A stretch of DNA of 64,000 nt from positions 6,099,001-6,163,000 of the forward strand of contig JAULSR010000001.1 in assembly GCA_030512295.1 (NCBI GenBank). Direction: 5' to 3'. Positions 1 to 11,311 of the stretch are shown here, piece by piece. The notes beneath the pieces are model-generated. The model worked only from the letters and a program-made list of their open reading frames with translations, did no database searches and was not told the origin of the DNA. Source of the stretch: Bombardia bombarda. Lineage: Eukaryota > Ascomycota > Sordariomycetes > Sordariales > Lasiosphaeriaceae. A program made the position numbers and the translations under genes. Numbering within the stretch: position 1 is the first letter of the stretch; every line of letters starts with the position of its first letter.

Positions 1-748
1 AACATACGATTACTCGGGGAAGAAAGGCTTTATCGGGGTGCTCATTTCTGCCACTCTGGCTGCGTATCATTTTCTATCACTCTCCGACCACAAATTCACC
101 TTCAGTCAGGGTAGTGCTGAGTGGGGTACAACATCTGTGATCCAAAAGCTGATCAATCTGCAACGATTACAATGATAACATACAGGTTACTGCTGCATCG
201 TGTTGCCACCCAACACGTTCGTGAACAAACAAGTAAAAGAAATGAGATATCAGGAGATTCATAGACACCTTGGGAAGAGAAAGAAACTCTGTTATTGTAT
301 TGACTCTGCTCGTCACCGTCCCGAATAGACGTCTATATGCGTGCATGGTCCACTATCGGATGTTTTGCATCTCTTTGCATTGGAATGGAACGTCTCCCGA
401 AATCTAGAATCATCGGCCGTGCTTGGGCAATCAATGGGCTCACGGAGTTTGTGTGACGCTTATCTCCGGGAGGCCAGAGAGGCAATCCAGTGCTGGCGTT
501 GAGCACTCTGACTAAATCCGGACGTTGCTGAAACGAAAAAGCCAATTGACTGATCCCAGGGTCCAACTTCTGATTGGTTCGGCACCTTTGACAGGACCAG
601 AACGCGGGACGTTGAAATGAGGCTGAGATTGTTCTACACATCGTTATGGTCCAAGTAGTTGTGGATGTTTTCATTGGTATGTCTATGTGTGCAGAGATGA
701 AAAGATATAAAGACTTTCTCTCCCCAACGTCTATCTGGGGAGGGGAGG
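1..748. other. intergenic, no gene recognised
   Basis: Moderately AT-rich sequence with no coding signature I trust; the open frames on either strand lack recognisable domains or splice context. A TATAAAG-like string lies near 705-712, upstream of the candidate short element at 749-969 and of the transporter that follows. Confidence 0.5.
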
Positions 749-969
749 TATAGTGCCAGCCAATAAGTCTTGCCCCATCTACAACTACTCTCCTTAGAAC
801 TATCCCACTTGCAACTATCCTACTTACAACTTTCATATTCATAAATACCTATTCCACCTCCAACTATCCTGTCTATAACCATCCTATTCATAACCAAGTC
901 TTAAAAGGTCAAACTTGGGTCCAGTTAGGTGGTAAAATTGAGGAGGGGGCCAGACTTCTTTTTGACTTA
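749..969. mobile_element. candidate degenerate MITE (Tc1/mariner-like ends)
   Basis: The left end begins after a TA at 749-750 and reads TAGTGCC...AATAAGTCTTGCCCC. The right end, on the opposite strand, carries AAGTCTGGCCCC and stops at a TA (968-969), so the two ends are imperfect inverted repeats flanked by TA, the target preferred by Tc1/mariner elements. The interior is about 150 bp of imperfect CAACTATCCTA / CTATAACCATCCTATTCATAA units with no coding capacity. A related end sequence recurs alone at 39412-39450. The right end lies about 10 bp before the transporter start codon, so the element would sit in its promoter or 5' leader. The right-hand match beyond the 12-bp core is weak. Confidence 0.4.
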
Positions 970-979
970 GGCTCGCCAA

Positions 980-2886
980 ATGACAGCAGGGGCAATGGTC
1001 TCTTCAAGCAGCAACACCTTCAACCCTGAGCAGAACCCTAACAACGAATCCCCAACAGGCATGCTGCCTATTACTGACGACGAGAAGAATAATGTCGACG
1101 ATGCAGCAGCGAGCCCAAGCACGCGAAGCGCCAAAGAGGAGGAACTAGCTACCACGGCCGCCGGCGGCGATGACGGACGCGTTGAATACCCTCAGGGGTT
1201 GAATCTCACCTTTATCATTGTGGCTTTGATTCTCAGCGTATTCCTAGTCTCTCTTGACATGGTACGTCACCTGAAAGGGAGAAAAGTGCCATCACTATTC
1301 TTCCCGATCATCATCAATCACCCTGATTTGGAGTCCCTGCTGATTTTAAGTGTCATATCAGACAATCGTCGCAACCGCCATCCCCAAGATTACCGATGAA
1401 TTTGGCGGCCTGGAGGATGTTGCTTGGTACGGATCCGCCTTCTTCATGACGGTCGGCGGTTTCCAATCCACCTGGGGCAAAACATACAAATACTTCCCCC
1501 TCAAGACGAGCTTCCTCGCTGCTATTTTCGTATTCGAGGTCGGAAGTTTGATATGCGGCGTTGCACCCAACTCGACGTCTCTTATCGTCGGACGAGCCCT
1601 GGCCGGCGTCGGTTCGGCGGGCATCACCTCGGGTGCTTTTACCATCGTTGCCTTTGCGGCCGCCCCAAAGATACGCCCCTTGTTAATCGGCATCGTAGGC
1701 ATGTCGTACGGCATCGCTGCCGTTGCTGGCCCCTTGATTGGCGGCGCCTTCTCAGACCATGTTACGTGGAGATGGTGCTTCTACATCAACCTCCCCATCG
1801 GCGGTCTTTCAGCCGGGATCATCTTCCTTTTTTTCACCACCCCTGCTACCTCGAAGCCTGTCGAAGCCACTACCAGGGAGAAGTTGCTGCAGATGGACCT
1901 AATCGGCGTAGCCCTGGCTATGGCTGCCATCATCTGCTACATCCTGGCCCTACAATACGGCGGCCAAACCAAGCCGTGGCGGTCCGCAACCGTCATCGGC
2001 CTGATCGTCGGCTTTGTTGCCATCCTCACCACCTTTGGCGTCTGGGAGGTTTACAACGGTGAGCGCTCCATGGTCGTCCCGCGGCTCTTCAAGCAGCGCA
2101 GCGTCTGGGTCAGCTCGATATACTCCTTCTTCTTCGCCGGCGCCTACTTCATCGTCATCTACTACCTGCCCATTTACTTTCAGAGCATCGACAACACCAG
2201 CCCCACCGATTCGGGCGTTCATCAGCTTCCCCTGATCATTTCAGTCACAGTCCTGATTGTGGCCTCGGGTGCGTTTATCAGCTCGACCGGACATGCTACG
2301 CCCGCGATGGTGGTCGGTTCTGTCGTTGCCACGGTCGCCTCGGGCCTGCTCTATACGCTTGATATCGGCACCTCGTCGGGCAAGTGGATCGGCTACCAGA
2401 TCCTGGCAGGCATCGGTTGGGGCGCCGCCTACAATGTGCCCATGGTTGTTGGACAGGCAACAGCGCCAGTGGAGGACATATCCTCGGTTACAGCTATTAT
2501 TCTCTGTAAGTGCCTTCCCACGCTCTCCTATGCCACAACCAGTGACTGACAGTATGAAAAAAAAAAAAACAGTCTTTCAAACAGTCGGCGGCGCCTTTCT
2601 CGTCTCAGCCGCTCAGTCAGCCTTTATCAACAGGCTTCTCACCGTCGCCGCCACCACGGCCCCCGACGTCGACCCCATGCTCATCATCGGCACCGGCGCC
2701 ACTCAGATCCGCGCCGTCTTCACCCCTGAGCAGGTCCCGGGCATCCTGGTTGCCTACATGGCCGGCATCAAGGTGGCGCTCGCCATCTGCGTCGGCGCTG
2801 TTGGCTTCTCGTTTGTCATGGGTCTGTTTAGCAACTTTAGGAGGCTGAACAAGGAGGCGGCGGAGACTGCTGGTGGAGTTGCTTGA
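980..2886 (+). CDS. MFS multidrug/toxin efflux transporter (DHA2-like, 14-TM type)
   Basis: Predicted plasma-membrane proton antiporter exporting small toxic or secondary-metabolite compounds. Three exons: 980-1261, 1362-2505 and 2573-2886, giving 579 residues with phases that close exactly. The N-terminus (about 65 residues) is Ser/Glu-rich and cytosolic; the first membrane helix follows around residue 72. Exon 2 opens with TIVATAIPKITDEF, typical of the family after helix 1. GRALAGVGSAGITSGAF matches the helix 4-5 antiporter motif, and FFQTVGGAFLVSAAQSAF spans the last splice, supporting the acceptor at 2571-2572. Length suits the 14-helix drug:H+ antiporter group that includes aflatoxin- and roquefortine-cluster pumps. 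No biosynthetic cluster is visible beside it, so the substrate cannot be inferred. The start codon is immediately downstream of a possible MITE, which could affect its expression. Confidence 0.92.
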
Positions 2887-3720
2887 GTCTGGACTTTACT
2901 AGGTACCCAGTCTTATTGGACCGGGGATGGTGGCTCTTGACGATATCTTTCTTGCGGCCTACATTTATTAAAGGTCTAGACTAGGGACATGAATTACGCC
3001 TGTAGTACTAAAAAAACAGTGTTCAATAGAGGTTGCTTGGTCAGTCTTTTTGCAAGATGGGAGGGGCGTTCGGGTCGGCTAATGGCGACCAGGTGTATAT
3101 TATGTACGGTATTAGTTATGAGCTACGTAGGTAAGCATAACACGTATAGATGTAGTATCTTATTTTAGGACAGGGAAAATAAATGGGCATGACTAGGTAG
3201 GTACCTTAGGTAGTAGTCTAGAACTAATGGTTCCTTGGTTGGACGCATGTCATCTACCCTGCATTAAACTTAACCTTCTACAGGCATTCATACGTTACCC
3301 AAAGGTAGTGTTGCGCGACATCTTGTCAAAAGTGTATCCCTGACAATATTTCGTAGGGATAATGGATGTCTGTTCACACAGGCAGTAGCTCACATATAAG
3401 CACATATTTAAAAGGAGGCTTAATGCTACGCATCTGTGCTGACGGTAGGGAAACTTGTGAGATGACCATCACACTTCTTTAATCCCTAATATATGGGTAG
3501 TTAGTTTTGGTTTTTGGTTCTCCACAGTCAGAATTCGGGTGCCATGGGAAGCCTGTCGAACCTCGTTGGGATCTTTCGGCCGTGTGCCTCGCTCGATACG
3601 ACTGCTAGTTTATACTTAAAGATAACATCTACCGAGATGTTGGTCAAATACCACGTTACTAACTTGAGTTTCCTTACGCGATCACCCCCTGACCCCCTGA
3701 TGTTGACGCAGCTCCCCTTA
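2887..3720. other. intergenic between convergent genes
   Basis: This stretch holds the 3' ends of the plus-strand transporter and the minus-strand NLR-like gene. It is AT-rich and includes a GTAGGTACCTTAGGTAG motif near 3199, one of several related strings in intergenic parts of the window. I see no gene. Confidence 0.6.
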
Positions 3721-6700
3721 TTACATCCATAATACCGTCCTCTCACCGGGTATACTCAGCGTTGCTCCTGATGCCCCTTCTTCATTCTGATTCATATTCA
3801 TCGGACTCGTAGGTGTAACCATCCTCACCACTCTCTCTACCTCGAAAATTTCCAAATAACCCCCCGGGTGAAGCTTCTCTCTAGAAAAACCGCAGCTGAA
3901 GCAATAACGAACTGGTTGGTGAGGATTTCCTTCACTACCTTCGATAGGACATCGGCATGGACAGTATGCTCCGTATAATTCCTGTAGAGAGCACGTATCG
4001 CGTATCCGCTTGTTAGTTCCGAAAATTGCCCATGATTTTTTGGGCGGGATGGTCGTGCATCTTACAAGTAGACAGTGATCACAGAATCCTTTAGCCCAGA
4101 CACCTAATTTATCGGCCGGATACTTCCAGGGCCAATCCCGATCGCTCTCGCTCAGTTTTCTTAGGTCTTTGGAGGTGGGCTTGACCGCGGAGATGATCTT
4201 GTTAGGAAAGTCGTAGTATGATGCAAGAGTCAGTGGCGACCATGGTCCATTTACACTATTGCCGTGCACTGCACGCCGGGCACCGTGATTAATGAGTTCT
4301 TTCACTATCTTTGCCCTCTCATTTGTCGTAACCTGCCAGAGAGATGAACGCCTCAGCGCCCACATCAACGGCGTCCAGCCATGCGCATCAGTTTTGTCCT
4401 GCTCACTCATCATGTCAGCAAGGGCCTGGGGGAAGGAAAGGGGGATGTTGATTAGATGGGTTTGAAATAAAGAGTCCCATACCAAAAGGTTCGGACGTTT
4501 TTTCAGTACAAACATCACGAGGTCGAGTCGCCCGCTGAGCACGGCAAAATGCAGCGCATGCCGTTCTAGGGCATCGACGGCGTCAAGATCTGCTCCGTGC
4601 TGAGGCTGCAGCAGTAGCTCGACATGCTCCCGCGTTCTATACAGCGCAAAGTGCAGTGGTGTGCGACCGCCGCGGTCCACGACGTTGACATCAGCGCCGC
4701 GGCCGATCAGCATGAGCATTGTTTCTGGCGTGGATGTGAGGCAGGCCAGGTGCAGAGGACTGCCCCAGTACGGGCTCGCCAGGTTGACTTGGGCATTGGC
4801 CTCTTCGAGCAGGTATCTGACGATACTCTGCTTTTCCTCCGATTCCTCCCGCCGGAGCGCTGCCATCAGAGGCGTGCCCATGTATCCTTGGCTCACGAGG
4901 TCCACGTTTACGAGATTGGCCCTACTATCATGCAGAATTTTGACCATCTCCAGTGTGCCTAAGAAGCAGGCCAGGTGGAACGGTCCGCTGTTGAAACTGT
5001 CTTTGATGTTGCTGAGTGATTCGTGGTCTATGAGATATTTGACAATAACATGGTTAGTCTCTCGTATAGCAATGGTGAGTGGTGTTTCGCGATATTTGTT
5101 TCTGAACTCCATATTTGCGCCTTGCTGGATCAAAAAATCGACCACATCAATGCTCGTAGTCCTCGATATGTAGTGGAGGGGTGTATTGTCGCCGTCGCCT
5201 CGCATGTTTGGGTCAATCTTGTATTGATTCCCCAACAGCAGCTTCAGCATCTGCAGGTTAGAATGTCTGACCTGCAAATGCAAGATGGTGCTCGGTAAAT
5301 ACGACGCATCCGGGCAGTAAGGCATGATGGCTTCCACCAATTCCTGGCTTTGAGCTTCAGACGCCGTCTCCAGTCCATTCCGGAGTGACTCGCGACCCAG
5401 ATTTGCCTCTAGCAACTCAGCAACAACGTCACCACTGTCCTGAAGTACGGCCAATCCAAGAGCTGACCAGCTATTAGACCTACTACTCGATACTCCGAGA
5501 ACATTGACATCGGCACCTGCAGCGAGCAACATCCGAGTGATCCGAACGTCACTACAGGCCCCGTGGATTGGGTACCAGGCCCCAATTCCGATGGCATTGA
5601 CATCGACCTTGGCCTCGATCAAAATTTTGACCACATCAATGGAGCCACGTGAGACTGCATGATACAGCGGTGTGGCACCATTGGCGAGTGGGCTCGCGAT
5701 ATCGGCGCCCTTTTCAATGAGAAACGGTAGATGGCTTGTACTGTAGTTTATAGCTACACTGAAAGCTTCAGTTGCCGTAGATCTCAATACTTCTATCGTC
5801 GCCCAAGGTGCCTTGCTTCCATTCTCAAAGACCAGTCTGACAAGTTTTGGGTTGTCGGCAAGGACAGCTGCTCTTAGCCAGTCGGTAAATACAGATGGAA
5901 AATCGCTTTCCTTGATCTGGTCATTGGGTATGGTCAGGACATCGATCACACCCATGGCTAAACTCGGAAATTGGATTGCGGATTTGACTACCGTGGCATA
6001 GTCGCGCTCGTCCTTCGCGACTCCCACAATTTCTCTCGCCAAGTAGAGTGCCACAATCTCGCGGTTCTCTTCTGATACAGACTGTTCAGATTTCGTAAAG
6101 TTGCCCCTTTGTCTACTCAACATTTCCTGCATATCACTCAAGACATACTGAATTGGGGTGTGCATGCCGAATCGACCCGCTGTATAGATCACTCGTCTGT
6201 AAATCTGAATTGTCTGCGGGTCTTCGGGTAGTTGGGTGAATCTGGACACGAGAGCCTTCAGAATGGTCAGATGACCAAATTTGACCGCAAACTTAACCGG
6301 GGTGGCGATAGCGTGTTCTTGAAATCTTGTAAAAATGCTGACTCCATCGCGGAAGAGCAACTCCACAATCTCCAAGAAGCCGCGCTGACAAGCATAGCTC
6401 AGTGGGGAAACGGCTTTTGATATGTCGATAGATGAGCCTGAAGTTCTTATCATGAGCAACAACTGTCTTACTGCCGCTGTACGGCCGAGAGAGGCGGCAC
6501 GAGCAAGTAGAGTGGTTAAGTCCTTGACTCTTCCTGGATTCTTTCGCTCCGAATTGATGATCATACTAAGCGCGTCGATATTTCCACTTTCGATGGCAGC
6601 TAAAATTGGCCGATCCAGCACTTCGTCTCCAATTTCGGCGGTATTCATCAGCAGTTTTATCATGCGGACGTTTCCCACACCAGCCGCAGCCACGAGCGCG

Positions 6701-9649
6701 TCAAGGAATGCGCTACTTAGAATTGTTGATCCCAGGGGTTGGTACTGGGTCACCATAATCTCTAACAGCTCTTCGGCTTCATGTTCTGCGAAAATGCTGA
6801 GACATGAGAAACGCTCGCAAGGCACCTTTCGATGACTCGCTGCGGACGGTGACATACCCAGGTACAGTGTAGACCACAGTCGGATCACATGTTGCTCCAT
6901 CAAAAAATTCTTGCATGCCTCTGACTTGAATATCCCCTCTTTAACAGCATGTTTGGCGTGCCGTAGCCAGTATTTCACAGCATAAGACAAAAAGTCATCT
7001 CGGCATTCGAATGTTGTGTGCTGACTTCCGGAGCCTGAGGCGCGAGGCTGCATAAGCTTACGCTTATCTGAGCTTGACATGTACGATAGACAATTCTCCG
7101 CCATCTTTTTATGAATCAGATTCTCCGACTTGTGTAATAGCAGTGAATCGATAACATAGTCCTGTGAAGTCAAGAGATAATTGCGAAGCTCTGAGTGGCC
7201 GAGAACAACCTCTCCACGCCGTACCGTGAGCAGGCCTCCACAATCGATTTGGAGGCGCTTGACCATTATCACTTCCGAAGGTATATCAGGAATGCCATCA
7301 GATGATTGGTTCTCCCAGTCCAACAGGCCTAACATGAAATCGAAGACTTCCGAGAGCGTTAGGGGCCTGAAAGCAACTAGTACACACTCGACCATAAAGA
7401 ATGCCTTGGAAGTCGAGCCTTGTTCAGAGTTTATTGACATGAGGATCGACTTGAATATCTTGTTTGGAGTGACGGGAAGCAGTTGTGACAGAAACCCGCT
7501 GATTTCACCCCCCATCGGAAGTCTGGTAACGTTGAGCCAGTTGATGACCATTCTCCAGAGTGGTTTATCTCTTCCGCATGATTCCGCTAGCTGGAAGAGG
7601 GTTTTGATATGGCTGAATAGCTCTTTCCGCTTCTGGACCAAGGCCATTATGCTTGTGTGAACAGTAGCCGTATGCTCCTGGATACGATTGGAACTGGGCG
7701 CTAGCGAATGGGTTCCTTTCTCCCCTTTGGTAGCTTCATTCCCACCAGCCGGGTGGCTTTGGGCCGACCCAGGTGCCACGATAGACTCCGGTTTGGGAGT
7801 AAGTGAGGCGGGATTCGAGCTGGTGACCAAAATTGTGACATTGAGTTCGCAGTCGCTGATGGTCTCCTGAAGCCTACGAAACAGCCACATGCCGTTTCGG
7901 ACGTCATTGTCTAAGTTGCCTAGTACGATGACGTATCTGGTATTGGTATGGTCTAAGGCCACCATCTTGGTTCCAAGAATCTGGAGCAGAATATCAACAA
8001 ATGTGGCGTAAAGGTCCTCCAAGTGCAGATCGCGACAAATGCTGAGAAATCCGACAGCGTTTTCTACGTCTGCTCTTGATTGACCGCGAGGAAATTTGCA
8101 GCAAAGCTCCGCCAGGCCATTGTGCAGCATAGCTTCGGCAGATTCATAGCGACAGTCCTCGGAGTTAAAAATAAACCGTAAGGCTAGCGTTAGATCAACG
8201 GTCGAATCGTCTGTGGATGCATGGACCCAGGTGTACAAATGCTCTGCAATCTGGCTGGCACTGTCGCCCGAGGTATCAATGAGCCGGAGATGTGCACCAT
8301 ACCCCTTGATACAGCCCTGAAGGTCATTGATCGAGGCACGGCACTCCGGCTTGTACTCTTCTATGGGCAATGTTTCTGTGGGGTGTTGGGGAGGTATCTG
8401 TGAGACGAAGTGGCGAATGTGCATACGCGTATTAATGGAATCTGTAGGTACCGGTGTGATGGTGGTGAGCTTTGTGCTGAGTTTATCATGATTTGCGGAT
8501 TGTGCAAACATACCCGAGGGAATCCTCCAATCCCAAATGTTGACCTTCGCAAATACCTCTGGTAGATGCTTCCCTAAATCTTCGTGCGCTCGTTTGGCCT
8601 CGTACAAGGTCTCGAAGGGAAGCCGCATAGATGCAATAGACGGGGCAAATACCTGAAGTCAGTTAAAGTGGTTAGAAATACTGATTCATACGATGAGGTG
8701 TATGGTAACATATATACCCTTTGTTTCGGGTCAGGATGCGAGGAAACGAGATTGATTATGTAGGCCAGGGTCGAAAACCTGGACTCCGCAAACTTATGAT
8801 TGGTGTCGAGAATCCAGTCCGCCAGAGGCATAGCCAAGTCCCACATCAGCGCCAAAAATGATGGCATATGAGACGTGAGAAGACTAGAGCAGCCAGAGAC
8901 CAGGTCAAATTTCGGGCCCATGTGAGGACAGCCAAGGAATACCTGCTGATACATAAGTGTCTGATCAATGGATAAACTGGATCAAAGGCGCGCTTGAACT
9001 TACCAGCGTCCTAATAGACGAATGTATCTCCTTGTACTTTTGTCGCTGTGACAACACTGCAGCCTTTAAAGCTTACATGTTAGCAAAGACCGCTTTGAAA
9101 GCTGATGCCGCCTTATGCCTGAATAGCAAAGATCAAAAGCTCACCGCCTTAATCAGGGTTCCGCCAACATCATACCCAATGAACATGATTGGAATTGGCT
9201 ATGATTGAAAATTACAAGATTAGCGCCGTCGGCATAAGGCGGCCATCTAGGCAGATGGCATGTGGCTACTGACGTTTGGGTCTTTGCTCCTCAAATCTAG
9301 GAGAGAGTCTAGAAGCTTCATGGCTTCATCAACTGCGCCAGCACTGGTGAAAATTCTGCTGTTGGGGCCGAGAATATCATAGCTATAGAGCGAGACTCGG
9401 GGCGGCGTGACTCCGACAAAAGAGGACGGAACAGTAAGTATGCGTTCCCATTCTATCTTCGTCCAACTGCTGTGGTCGCGTCCGTAAAGTCCATGTACAG
9501 CAACGACCCTATGTAATGAACGATTAGCTTACTCCACAGTGTGATAGCTTGAGATTGACCAAGACCTACTCGTGAGGAATGGGAGAATCTTGATTCAGTT
9601 GGATATGAGGGTTTAAAGTTCTCAAACCCAAAGTGTCGGTTGCCGCCAT
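3721..9649 (-). CDS. NLR-like protein: degenerate alpha/beta hydrolase + degenerate NTPase + ankyrin repeats
   Basis: Six exons read on the minus strand: 9649-9570, 9508-9274, 9198-9145, 9063-9004, 8945-8718 and 8652-3721 (1862 residues). Residues 27-215 resemble the SesB-like hydrolase found at the N-terminus of fungal STAND receptors: VVAVHGLYG, then FIGYDVGGTLIKA, then VFLGCPH. The nucleophile elbow is GYDVGG, with Asp115 where Ser is expected, so catalysis looks lost. Residues about 340-500 look like a collapsed NACHT/NB region: a Walker-B-like VIVLGNLDND at about 460 and a sensor-like ILVTS at about 495, but no GxxGxGK[ST] P-loop. Many ankyrin repeats follow from about 870 to 1700 (TPLHYI, TPLTIAI, SPLHLACL, TPLHFAL). 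The C-terminus has clustered cysteines (FCDHC, CPCRC, CFSC), possibly zinc-binding. Expected role: intracellular recognition receptor, non-self or incompatibility type. The exon 4 acceptor is the least certain. Confidence 0.82.
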
Positions 9650-10351
9650 GATCAAATCGCGGCCAGGCCCTGAAGCTACTCCTATTTTCAAATTGATGGC
9701 AGAAGACAGGTAAGGTAGGCAGGGAAATGGTTCAAACCTTCGCCTGGGGCTTTCCCAGGTTAGCAACAGTTTTCGAGCAGAGAGAAGGCGCGAGCACAGG
9801 CAGCACTGAGGGGTACCTAAGGCACCTAGGTAGGACTGCATTTTCAGGTTGTGGTGAAATGCGGTTGCCCAACCCACTGATTGGACAGAACTGCAAAACT
9901 GCCCGCCCGTGCCTCCGCAGTCTACACTGTGCATAAAGCTTCTTACACAGTATTTGACGCAAACCCATTGATTAGAGATACTGTGGATGCACATGAAGTC
10001 GCACAGGGAGGGAAGAAGAGACATGTGAGTGCTTTTTGATTCGCTATGGGTGTCTCGGGTGCTATCCTCCCCGGCAAACGATGGTCGGTGGCTGACCTGG
10101 CTCAGCCTGAACAAGTCTGATTCAGTGCAAAACCCCTAGATCGGCCGATCCTACACGGAAAGAGGCGCTGCTTCCCAGCCATTTCCAACGCGAAGCGCTG
10201 GAGAGAAGCCCCTACCGCCCAAAAATAGTCCAGTGGCCGCCTGTGTGTGTGTGTGGGAAGGGGTGGGAAGGGGGGGGGGGCGAATGTACGGATATGGGCG
10301 TGACTTTTTTCCACATCCTCGCAGCCTGGTGATGGCGACGGACGGCCCCAA
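9650..10351. other. intergenic, promoter side of the NLR-like gene
   Basis: No gene recognised. A CACCTAGGTAGG string lies near 9820. A (GT)n tract followed by a run of G (about 10238-10280) is simple-sequence DNA between the 5' end of the receptor gene and the 3' end of the next minus-strand gene. Confidence 0.55.
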
Positions 10352-11311
10352 TCATTTCACCTTCTGGCTGTTCTTCCACATTGTGCGGAAGGTGATGTCG
10401 GAAAATTCGGGGCTTTCAAGGTTCAGACTGCCCAAATTATTGACCAACTTGAGTCTTCTCTCCTCATCGACGGTCTCTTTGCTGTAGTGGCGGAGTTTGT
10501 TGGTGGGCTTTTTATCAATCTTGAAAAAGACGGGGTCGTCCTTGGGGTTCGACTTGAACCAGGTTTGCGCCTGAGTGAGATTGTCTGGCGTGACTTGCAT
10601 GGCGAAGTGGGCCTGGAAATTCACGTCTGGGTCGCGCCTGACCAAAATGGAGGCCCGCAGGCTAACGGGTGTCCCCGTCTTGTCTGTCGGGTTCTCCATC
10701 AGAGTCCATGAGGCTGTGTTGGGCTTGCCGTAATTGCGGCCCTTGGTCTCAATGGCGCCACGGACTGTCCCCGCGTTGGTGACTTCCTTTTCCACCGTCC
10801 TGTCCCGCTTCAGCTCTCCTCCCAGCTCGGCCCCCAAGATATTGCCGCCGACATTGACACTCGCACCCACAGTCACCGTCTCCTTCTGGCTGGTTGGGTA
10901 CACGAAGAAAAAGCCCTCCGGGGATATGCTATCGACAATTGGATCGTCGTCGTAAGCATTGAGCGCTGAGAATCTGACCGTGATCTGCACCCTCTTGATG
11001 CGCCTGCCCAGGTTGATGGGGTCGAATCGGAGGTGAAGGACAATGAGGCTGCAGTGCTGAGATTCCTCCTCCTCCTCCCCGTCCTCCTTCTCTGAAAAGA
11101 GGCCATGGACAATGTCCTTGAAAGCACAGCTGACAGCCACCCGTCCGTCGTTGCGCTCAATGGCCGTTGAGCGTTGCCACCCATCCCTCATGCTGTTCTG
11201 TGTTTGTAGATTTGCCGAGTGGCTCACGACCTCGACAACGGGGATTTGAAAGGAAGGAAGGTCTTCGCTGTCCTGCGTCTTGACTTCGCTGGATTTGCTA
11301 GTCCCTGCCAT
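10352..11311 (-). CDS. conserved-looking beta-rich protein of unknown function
   Basis: Single exon, 319 residues from the ATG at 11311, which has a strong context (gcc before, G after). An in-frame ATG at 11392 would add 27 residues but has a poorer context. I do not recognise a named domain. The N-terminal third is polar with an acidic run (EKEDGEEEEE). The middle alternates short hydrophobic strands (LIVLHLRFDP, VQITVRF, GFFFVYPTSQ, VTVGASVNVGGNILGAELGG) and reads as a beta-sheet domain. A WTLMENP...GTPVSLRASILV stretch resembles a motif I recall from uncharacterised Fusarium/Colletotrichum proteins. The C-terminus is charged and probably helical. There is no signal peptide or transmembrane helix in the shorter model. 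It lies between an NLR-like receptor and a divergent ankyrin-S8 protease, so it may be the protease substrate or effector of the locus. That is inference. Confidence 0.8.
   Translation of the reverse strand: MAGTSKSSEVKTQDSEDLPSFQIPVVEVVSHSANLQTQNSMRDGWQRSTAIERNDGRVAVSCAFKDIVHGLFSEKEDGEEEEESQHCSLIVLHLRFDPINLGRRIKRVQITVRFSALNAYDDDPIVDSISPEGFFFVYPTSQKETVTVGASVNVGGNILGAELGGELKRDRTVEKEVTNAGTVRGAIETKGRNYGKPNTASWTLMENPTDKTGTPVSLRASILVRRDPDVNFQAHFAMQVTPDNLTQAQTWFKSNPKDDPVFFKIDKKPTNKLRHYSKETVDEERRLKLVNNLGSLNLESPEFSDITFRTMWKNSQKVK

Noticed and set aside
333..842. 169-codon minus-strand open frame
   Set aside because: No domain, basic scrambled composition, and it overlaps the repeat-like element at 749; likely chance.
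1424..2235. Arg/Pro/His-rich frames overlapping the first transporter
   Set aside because: Alternate-frame readings of GC-rich transporter exons.
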